From assembly GCA_001798455.1 (NCBI GenBank), contig MGSI01000125.1, positions 1 to 8,238 on the forward strand: a stretch of DNA of 8,238 nt, written 5' to 3'. The first letter of the stretch is position 1. Every line of letters starts with the position of its first letter. The stretch is from Deltaproteobacteria bacterium RIFCSPLOWO2_02_FULL_57_26. Its GTDB lineage: Bacteria; Desulfobacterota; Binatia; UBA9968. Positions 1-5,280 of this stretch are shown here, in pieces. A program made the translations under genes and the position numbers. The notes under the pieces were generated by a model. That model saw only the letters and a list, made by a program, of their open reading frames with translations, was not told the origin of the DNA and ran no database searches.

Positions 1-248
1 TGCCAGAGGGTTCACATCAGATTTTGCGGCGTTTCTTCGCCGCACGGTAAATCTTGTGAAGCTTATTCTTGAAAAAAGGAAAAAGTCAAGGAGATTGTCT
101 AACTTTAAGTGTGCTGATTCGAGGGGATAAAAGCGATAGCAGGCAGTCGGCCCCTTTTGCTTGATGCCTTGTGATGCCTTGAAGCAAATCGCTGTCATTT
201 TAATAAAGAGGAGTACCTATCCGGAACGAGGAGGAAAGGAAAAGCAGG
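1..248 (+). promoter_or_regulatory. Leader/upstream region of the molybdenum hydroxylase operon
   Basis: No convincing complete gene lies here. Two frames are open from the left edge and could be the tail of an upstream gene: one ends at a TAA at 48-50 and the other at a TAA at 128-130. Neither tail is recognisable. A 6-bp perfect stem (26-31 with 38-43, 6-base loop) has no T-run after it on either strand. A nested inverted repeat around a tandem duplication lies at 132-193. TTTAAT at 199-204 matches five of six bases of a sigma-70 -10 box, but no good -35 lies 16-18 bases upstream. Purine-rich ribosome-binding-like stretches occur at 205-213, 229-235 and 236-240. A promoter here is expected from position; its exact site is not resolved. 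Confidence 0.45.
132..193. repeat. Nested inverted repeat enclosing a 10-bp tandem duplication
   Basis: The 10-mer TGATGCCTTG occurs twice in direct tandem at 162-171 and 172-181. It is flanked by perfect 7-bp inverted arms, TTTGCTT at 156-162 and AAGCAAA at 182-188. A second pair, AGCGAT at 132-137 and ATCGCT at 188-193, encloses the first. The two right arms abut and share one base. As RNA this could fold as a two-part stem with a long 5' bulge; as DNA it could be an operator with duplicated sites. It ends 55 bases before the first start codon and overlaps where the promoter should lie, so a regulatory role is plausible. No known riboswitch was recognised. Confidence 0.5.
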
Positions 249-1100
249 ATGGGATTTGATTATTTAGAGCCGCAGACGATTCAAGAGGCGGTATCATTAC
301 TCACAAAATATGACGGCAAGGCCAAAGTCATCGCCGGTGGGACGGATCTCATGAATCTGATCCGGACCAAGATGATAAGAGCGGAATATGTCGTTGATAT
401 TGAGCATGTACCCGGACTTGACTACGTGAGATATGATGACAAGGGGGCTCTGACTATCGGGGCGCTTACGACCATCAGGGCGCTTGAACTGTCGGCTGAA
501 CTCAAAGAGCATCATCCTGTCATCTCCCAGGCAGCCGGACAACTGGGGTCCATGGCGATCCGGAATATGGGGACCATTGGTGGCAATCTCTGCCATGCTT
601 CCCCCGCTGCCGACACGGCTCCATCTCTTATAGGTTTGGGGGCCACGGTGAAGATCGTCGGCCCCGCTGGAAAAAGGACTGTCGCCCTTGAAGACTTTTT
701 TACTGGCCCGGGCCAAACCGTCCTCCAGAGAGGGGAAATGGCGGTCGAGATCCAGGTGCCATCCATGCCACGTCATACCCAAGGCGTTTACTTAAAGCAC
801 TCGATTAGAGGGACCGCTGATCTGGCTATTGTCGGGGTGGCGGTCATCGCCACCTTGGATGGTGAACGCTGCCAGAATGTTAAGATCGTGCTCGGGGCGG
901 TGGCCCCAACGCCCATGAGAGCCAGGAATGCGGAAGAGGTGCTTGAGGGAAAAGAGATTGATGATGCGCTGATTGAAAATGCGGCCCAGGCAGCAGCGGA
1001 TGAATCACGACCCATAACGGATGTGAGGGCTTCCGCTGATTACAGAAAGGAGATGGTGAAGGTCTTCACCAGATGGGCCATAAAGGGGGCCTGTCCCTAA
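249..1100 (+). CDS. Molybdenum hydroxylase FAD-binding subunit (CoxM / XDH medium-subunit family)
   Basis: This is the medium subunit of a heterotrimeric xanthine dehydrogenase-family hydroxylase. It carries electrons from the iron-sulfur subunit through FAD to an external acceptor in the cytoplasm. The 283-residue length is normal for the family. The N-terminal FAD-binding domain covers about residues 1-170, with the two expected FAD loops: AGGTDL at 29-34 and RNMGTIGGN at 105-113, the latter followed by an HASPAAD segment. The C-terminal CoxM-type domain spans about 178-279. No extra iron-sulfur insertion of the 4-hydroxybenzoyl-CoA reductase beta-subunit kind is seen. The ATG at 249 is preceded by AAAGGA (8-base spacing) and by AGGAGGA further upstream, and it gives the usual family N-terminus. 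It is the first gene of a three-gene operon, 48 bases before the next. Family assignment is firm; the substrate is unknown. Eleven of its 16 arginine codons are AGA/AGG by hand count. Confidence 0.95.
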   Translation: MGFDYLEPQTIQEAVSLLTKYDGKAKVIAGGTDLMNLIRTKMIRAEYVVDIEHVPGLDYVRYDDKGALTIGALTTIRALELSAELKEHHPVISQAAGQLGSMAIRNMGTIGGNLCHASPAADTAPSLIGLGATVKIVGPAGKRTVALEDFFTGPGQTVLQRGEMAVEIQVPSMPRHTQGVYLKHSIRGTADLAIVGVAVIATLDGERCQNVKIVLGAVAPTPMRARNAEEVLEGKEIDDALIENAAQAAADESRPITDVRASADYRKEMVKVFTRWAIKGACP

Positions 1101-1123
1101 AGAGGGGGCAGTAAACAAAATAA

Positions 1124-1136
1124 TAGACATCGTCTA
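1124..1136. repeat. Short inverted repeat TAGAC-ATC-GTCTA
   Basis: A perfect 5-bp inverted repeat with a 3-base spacer lies in the 48-base gap between the FAD and iron-sulfur subunit genes, just upstream of the weak AAAAGG ribosome-binding stretch (1137-1141). It could be a weak hairpin influencing translation of the small subunit. At this length it could also be chance. Confidence 0.25.
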
Positions 1137-1148
1137 AAAGGTTGAGAG

Positions 1149-1622
1149 ATGAAACAGCTCATAACATTAAGAATTAATGGCGTCGATGAAGGGTTATATG
1201 TGGAGCCTTGGTGGACTTTATCCCGTGTCCTTCGAGAGGAACTGAACCTGATTGGAACCAAAGAAGGCTGTGGGGGTGGTCATTGTGGTTCGTGTACTGT
1301 CCTCATTGATGGCAAGGCGGTGATGAGTTGCCTCTATCTTGCCATGAAGGCAAGAGGCAAGGATATTATGACCATCGAGGGACTTCAGGGAGAAAACGGA
1401 GCGTTACATCCTCTGCAGGAGGCTTTTATCGAGCACTTTGCCGTTCAATGCGGTTACTGTATCCCCGGGATGATCATGACTGCCAAGGCCCTGCTTGCTG
1501 AGAATCCAAATCCAACCGAGGAGGAGGTCCGGGCAGGGTTAAGCGGTAATTTGTGCCGCTGTACCGGGTACGTGAAAATCGTCGAGGCGATTTTGTCTTC
1601 AGCCGAGAAAAAGGGAAACTAA
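1149..1622 (+). CDS. Molybdenum hydroxylase [2Fe-2S] subunit (CoxS / XDH small-subunit family)
   Basis: This is the small electron-transfer subunit, carrying electrons from the molybdenum centre to FAD. All eight cluster cysteines are present. The N-terminal plant-ferredoxin-like domain (about 1-75) has Cys41, Cys46, Cys49 and Cys61, within an EGCGGGHCGSCTV motif and a downstream Cys. The C-terminal four-helix domain (about 80-155) has Cys101 and Cys104 in QCGYC, and Cys136 and Cys138 in NLCRCTGY. The 157-residue length is typical. The ATG at 1149 gives the normal family N-terminus; its ribosome-binding site (AAAAGG, then GAGAG) is weaker than those of its neighbours. It sits between the FAD and molybdopterin genes, the classic medium-small-large order. 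A tryptophan pair at 21-22 precedes the conserved TLSRVLRE segment. No defects are visible. Confidence 0.97.
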   Translation: MKQLITLRINGVDEGLYVEPWWTLSRVLREELNLIGTKEGCGGGHCGSCTVLIDGKAVMSCLYLAMKARGKDIMTIEGLQGENGALHPLQEAFIEHFAVQCGYCIPGMIMTAKALLAENPNPTEEEVRAGLSGNLCRCTGYVKIVEAILSSAEKKGN

Positions 1623-1659
1623 AAAATAGCCAAGCGATTGCGAAATAGTTTTTCGATCC

Positions 1660-1687
1660 AGTATCAAGGATCAAGTATCAAGAATCA
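1660..1687. repeat. Four tandem 7-bp repeats (AGNATCA)
   Basis: Four back-to-back heptamers read AGTATCA, AGGATCA, AGTATCA and AGAATCA (consensus AGNATCA). Equivalently this is a 14-mer duplicated with one mismatch. The array lies in the 106-base gap between the small and large subunit genes, 41 bases upstream of the large-subunit start. Heptameric short tandem repeats between genes are known in several bacterial groups and expand by slippage. A role as protein-binding iterons is possible but not shown. Confidence 0.7.
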
Positions 1688-1728
1688 ATTTTATACGGGA
1701 GGCGCCGGGTATAAAGAGGAGTTTCAAG

Positions 1729-4095
1729 ATGACCGAACTCTCAGTCGTTGGAAAAAATGTTATCAGGGTTGATGCAAGAACGAAGGTCTTAGGCAAGGAT
1801 GAATACTGCAGCGATATAAAGCTACCCGGCATGCTTCATACCAAGGTGCTGGGGAGCCACTATGCCCACGCCAAAATTCTCAGCATGGATACTTCGGAGG
1901 CACAGAAGGTGTCGGGTGTCCGTTGTGTGGTCACCCAGAAGGATGCGCCGAAGAAGTTGACAGGGATCATCATCAAGGATCTGCCGATATTGGCAAGTGG
2001 CGTGGTTCGCTATGTGGGTGAGCCGGTGGCGGCAGTTGCCGCAACAACCCTTGAGGCGGCAGAGCAAGCAATGGACCTGATCAAGGTCGAATATGAGGAA
2101 CTGCCCGCCATATTTGATGTGGAAGAGGCGGCCGGGACAAACCCGCCGGTGATCATTCATCCGGATTTTTCTAACTATAGAGTAATGTTGCCTCCTGAGA
2201 GGCTTTCCACTGAGAGGCCGAATGTGTTCACGCACATCAAGGTTTATAAAGGCGATACGGACAAGGGATTTGAAGAATCTGAGCTGATTGTGGAGAACAG
2301 GTTCGTCGCACCATCGATTCAGCATTGCGCCCTTGAGCCCCATGCGGTGGTCGTCCGTCCCGAGCCTGACGGCGGACTGACCCTGTTTACGGGGAAACAG
2401 GGGATAAGCCGCGTGAAAGAGGACATTGCTGCGACCTTCGGAATAGAGCCGCACAAGGTCAGAGTAAAGCAGCAATATGTGGGTGGCGCTTTTGGTGGTA
2501 AGGTGATCCTCTACGAGTATATCCCCACCTTGTTGGCCCTTAAGACCGGGCGTCCGGTCAAATGGGTGATGACCAGGGAAGAGGCGTCTGTGCTGGGTGG
2601 ACCGCGAGAAGGGATGGTTCTCATTGTCAAAGACGGATTTAAAAAGGATGGAACCCTTGTGGCTAGAAAGATGGAAGTATTTGTGGATGGCGGCGCCTAC
2701 GCAGAAAATATACCGGGGATAACCCGGAATTGCAGTTCCGTGGCAATTTGCATGTACCGGATACCGCACCTGAAATGGGATGGTTACGCGGTTTACACCA
2801 ATACCCCGAAAAGGAGCGGCATGCGTGGATTTGGTGTGAACGAAGTTGATTATGCGATCGAATCGAGTATGGACATTGCGGCGGAAAAGCTGGGCATTGA
2901 CCCGGTAGAACTGAGGCGGAAAAACCTGCTGAGGGAAGGTGAGCCGATGTTGAACGGTGAGATCACTCACAGTATCGGGGCGGCGGAGTGCCTTGACAGG
3001 GTCTGCGAATCAATAAAGCTGAAAGAGAAAGGCGCTCCAGAGGGGCCGTGGAGAAAGGGGAAAGGCCTGGCGCTGGGAAACAAGTACAGTACGGCGCGTA
3101 CCCATTGTGGGGCAAGAATCCGGGTGACCGAGGACGAAAGAGTCGTCATCTATCACGGCGCCGACGCCATAGGGCAGGGTGTCAACACAGTGATTTCCCA
3201 GATGGCAGCAGAAGAGTTCGGTATATCCCCAGACAAAGTGGATGTCGTATTTTCAGACACGGCCATCACACCCTATTTTGGGAATGGATCAACTTCGAGC
3301 AGAACAACTTTCAATCTGGGTAATGCTGTCCGTCGGGCCTGCGATGATGCAAAAAGACAAATTTTTCAAATGGCGGGATGGAACCTGGATGCTCCTCCTG
3401 AAATACTGGACATAAGAAATATGGAAGTTTATGTCAGGACCCATCCAGACAGAAAAATTAAGGTGCGCGATCTATTCTCTCCCCGCCAGAACAGGCCGCC
3501 CCAAATCTCCAGTGGCGTTGGCGATGAAGCTGGGGAGATTATAGGGAAGGCCACCTACAGAATGGACGGCATTCCTGATGATCCAAGGACGGGTCAGATT
3601 GACCCTGTGCTCGCAAGGCAAGGACAGCGGTTCATGGCTTTCTACGCCTATGTTGCTAAGGCCGTCGAGGTGGCAGTCAACATAGAAACAGGAGAGGTTA
3701 AAGTTCTTCGCTGTTATGGTGCGATTGACCTGGGAAAAGCGATAAACCCGAAGACTTGTGAACAGCAGTCAGAGGGTGGCATGGCGATGGGAATTGGCAG
3801 TGGCCTCCATGAGGCAATGTTGATGGAAAATGGGCGGGTGCTGAACCCTAACTTTTCGGACTACAGAGCGCCTTTGGCAGCCCAGATGCCCTTCAATGAG
3901 AATATGAAGACGTTTTTCGTAGAATCGGCGCCACATAAAGATGGCCCTTTCGGGGCCAAGGGTTTTAGTGAGGGTGTCGTGACCGGGATGGAACCGGCCA
4001 TAGCCAATGCCGTCCATAACGCCGTGGGAGTCAGGATAAAAGAGCTGCCTATTACGCCGGAAAAGGTGATCAGGGCGCTTCGGGAGAGAGGATGA
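1729..4095 (+). CDS. Molybdenum hydroxylase molybdopterin-binding (catalytic) subunit, CoxL / XDH large-subunit family
   Basis: This catalytic subunit binds the molybdopterin cofactor and hydroxylates its substrate with water-derived oxygen. The 788-residue length is normal. The N-terminal a/b hammerhead domain spans about 15-130 and is followed by two cofactor-binding domains. Family motifs in order: VGGAFGGK at 251-258, GMRGFG at 364-369, GADAIGQG at 477-484 with the conserved Gln483, NGSTSSRTT at 519-527, and GAKGFSEG at 742-749. Glu748 fits the catalytic glutamate. Phe368 in RGFG fits the substrate-stacking Phe914 of bovine xanthine oxidase. The Cu-binding Cys loop of CO dehydrogenase is absent, so this is not a form I CO dehydrogenase despite database names of the CoxL type. 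The ATG at 1729 has a strong AAAGAGGAG site 7 bases upstream. There is no signal peptide, so it should be cytoplasmic. About 29 of 49 arginine codons are AGA/AGG. The substrate is unknown; heterocycles, aromatic acyl compounds or aldehydes are candidates. Confidence 0.96.
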   Translation: MTELSVVGKNVIRVDARTKVLGKDEYCSDIKLPGMLHTKVLGSHYAHAKILSMDTSEAQKVSGVRCVVTQKDAPKKLTGIIIKDLPILASGVVRYVGEPVAAVAATTLEAAEQAMDLIKVEYEELPAIFDVEEAAGTNPPVIIHPDFSNYRVMLPPERLSTERPNVFTHIKVYKGDTDKGFEESELIVENRFVAPSIQHCALEPHAVVVRPEPDGGLTLFTGKQGISRVKEDIAATFGIEPHKVRVKQQYVGGAFGGKVILYEYIPTLLALKTGRPVKWVMTREEASVLGGPREGMVLIVKDGFKKDGTLVARKMEVFVDGGAYAENIPGITRNCSSVAICMYRIPHLKWDGYAVYTNTPKRSGMRGFGVNEVDYAIESSMDIAAEKLGIDPVELRRKNLLREGEPMLNGEITHSIGAAECLDRVCESIKLKEKGAPEGPWRKGKGLALGNKYSTARTHCGARIRVTEDERVVIYHGADAIGQGVNTVISQMAAEEFGISPDKVDVVFSDTAITPYFGNGSTSSRTTFNLGNAVRRACDDAKRQIFQMAGWNLDAPPEILDIRNMEVYVRTHPDRKIKVRDLFSPRQNRPPQISSGVGDEAGEIIGKATYRMDGIPDDPRTGQIDPVLARQGQRFMAFYAYVAKAVEVAVNIETGEVKVLRCYGAIDLGKAINPKTCEQQSEGGMAMGIGSGLHEAMLMENGRVLNPNFSDYRAPLAAQMPFNENMKTFFVESAPHKDGPFGAKGFSEGVVTGMEPAIANAVHNAVGVRIKELPITPEKVIRALRERG

Positions 4096-4264
4096 GCGCT
4101 TGAGGCTGCAACCAAAAGCTTATCTGCAATCACGTGATCCTAAGGGGACCTTTGAGAACGAGCAACGTGGGTGGACGCCGCCTGATCTCGTTTACACACC
4201 TCTTGACATGACCTCGTGCCTTGTGATTCCGTAACTACCTAGTTCCACTGCGGAGGAGATTCCC
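4096..4264 (+). promoter_or_regulatory. Intergenic gap with palindrome, candidate promoter region for the tctC-hyuA pair
   Basis: This 169-base gap follows the molybdopterin gene. It holds a perfect 10-bp palindrome, ATCACGTGAT, at 4129-4138. A consensus -35 hexamer, TTGACA, lies at 4203-4208, but no -10-like hexamer stands 16-18 bases after it, so the promoter is only suggested. A strong GGAGGAG ribosome-binding site at 4252-4258 sits 6 bases before the next start codon. No T-run hairpin terminator is seen after the molybdopterin gene. Arginine codon choice changes across this gap, which makes it a candidate junction between two gene blocks. Confidence 0.4.
4129..4138. promoter_or_regulatory. 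Perfect 10-bp palindrome ATCACGTGAT (possible operator)
   Basis: The palindrome is self-complementary with no spacer and has a CACGTG core. It lies 34 bases after the stop of the molybdopterin gene and 65 bases before the TTGACA hexamer. A dimeric regulator could bind such a site. No second copy was noticed in the other intergenic gaps, which weakens the case. Confidence 0.25.
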
Positions 4265-5263
4265 ATGCAATCAATGTTCGGAAGAGCTTTTTGTTTTTTC
4301 ATAGTTCCGTTGTTCGTTTTTGTTGTCGGTCCCTCTGGTGCGGTGAACGCACAGCCGGCTAAGTCGGTCACGCTGCCGCAGACCATTACCATCGTGTTTG
4401 CCGGTGGGGCCGGGGGTGGCGGAGACGTGCAAGCTCGGCTCGTAGCGCGGTACCTTCCGAAATACCTATCGGGGGGACCTACCATCGTTGTCAAAAATGA
4501 TACTGGGGCGGGATTGCGAGCTGGCGTCCAGACGGTTTTCCGATCCAAGCCCGACGGTTCGGTAGTGGGAGGGAGCTACACTCCTTCGTCACTCGGCAAT
4601 GAGGCGATCTACGGCGCTGAGGCAGGATATGATTTCAGCAAATTTGTGCTACTAATTTCGACCTACCATCAGCCTTACACCATTTCCGTCGGCCCGCAGA
4701 CGCCTTACAAGAGCCTGGAGGACCTGAGAAAAGCCGGAAAATCCATCACGTTCTGTAACGAAGGCGGCGGCATCTCGCTTGCGTACACCGTGATTGCAGC
4801 TAAAGAGGCGGGGTTTTCTTACCGATCGATTCCCGGCTACGCTGGTGCTCCGGCCGGAGTAGCCGGGATGTTGCGTGGAGACTGCGAAGCGGTCTCCTAC
4901 GGCATTGAGTTTACGAACCGCTATCTGAAAGAGGGAGCCCGGCCCATCGCGGTCCATGCCCTTGAGCGACACGAGATATGGCCGAACGTTCCCACTTCCA
5001 AGGAGCAAGGCTACCCGTTAGATCTCCAGATCAATCTGGTGCTTTACCTTCCCCCGGGAACACCCTCCGAAATAGCCAACGCTTACCGGGAGGGGCTTAG
5101 CAAGCTTTACAAAGACCAGGAGTTCCTGGAGGCTGTTCGCAAAGCCAAGCTAACGCCCACTTTCGCTGACACCAAAGAGACGCAAAGGATTGTTTCTGAG
5201 CTGGCCAAGCTGTACTCCAAGTACGCGGCGGATCTCCGCGAGGCAGAAGCCAGAATCAAGTAG
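4265..5263 (+). CDS. Tripartite tricarboxylate transporter substrate-binding protein (TctC/Bug family)
   Basis: This is a periplasmic solute-binding protein of the Bug/TctC family, which delivers carboxylates and other small organic molecules to a TctA/TctB membrane transporter. At 332 residues it has the usual length. A Sec signal peptide is clear: Arg7, a hydrophobic core at about 8-22, and a V-N-A cleavage site after Ala29. The mature protein starts with a beta strand and a glycine-rich ligand loop (AGGAGGGGD, 46-54). It then has the family's N-x-x-GAG element (NDTGAG, 78-83) and a C-terminal NVPTSKEQGYP motif (241-251). Cys164 and Cys207 are the only mature cysteines and could pair. The start is set by GGAGGAG 6 bases upstream. 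No TctA or TctB gene is in the window; Bug proteins are often orphaned from them. The 17-base gap to hyuA indicates co-transcription. The ligand is unknown but is likely related to the substrate of the adjacent enzymes. Confidence 0.92.
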   Translation: MQSMFGRAFCFFIVPLFVFVVGPSGAVNAQPAKSVTLPQTITIVFAGGAGGGGDVQARLVARYLPKYLSGGPTIVVKNDTGAGLRAGVQTVFRSKPDGSVVGGSYTPSSLGNEAIYGAEAGYDFSKFVLLISTYHQPYTISVGPQTPYKSLEDLRKAGKSITFCNEGGGISLAYTVIAAKEAGFSYRSIPGYAGAPAGVAGMLRGDCEAVSYGIEFTNRYLKEGARPIAVHALERHEIWPNVPTSKEQGYPLDLQINLVLYLPPGTPSEIANAYREGLSKLYKDQEFLEAVRKAKLTPTFADTKETQRIVSELAKLYSKYAADLREAEARIK

Positions 5264-5280
5264 GCTGTCGGAGGGCTTCA

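Noticed and set aside
26..43. A GC-rich hairpin as an intrinsic terminator of an upstream gene
   Set aside because: The 6-bp stem is perfect, but neither strand has a T-run after it, and the sequence may be part of an upstream coding tail.
149..160. A sigma-54-like GG...GC pattern upstream of the FAD gene
   Set aside because: The GG and GC are 8 bases apart; a -24/-12 promoter needs 10, and the flanking consensus is poor.
297..782. A 161-codon - strand open frame within the FAD-subunit gene
   Set aside because: It overlaps conserved FAD-binding loops on the sense strand and has no recognisable features.
1822..2970. A long open frame on the - strand (382 codons) inside the molybdopterin gene
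   Set aside because: It lies wholly opposite a gene with intact family motifs, has no recognisable domain, and is explained by codon bias in the sense gene.
1729..4095. Identification as form I carbon monoxide dehydrogenase large subunit
   Set aside because: The active-site loop is RGFG and lacks the Cys that binds copper in CO dehydrogenase.
4203..4236. A sigma-70 promoter starting with TTGACA before the binding-protein gene
   Set aside because: The -35 hexamer is perfect, but no acceptable -10 hexamer lies 16-18 bases downstream, so it is only mentioned in the gap entry.
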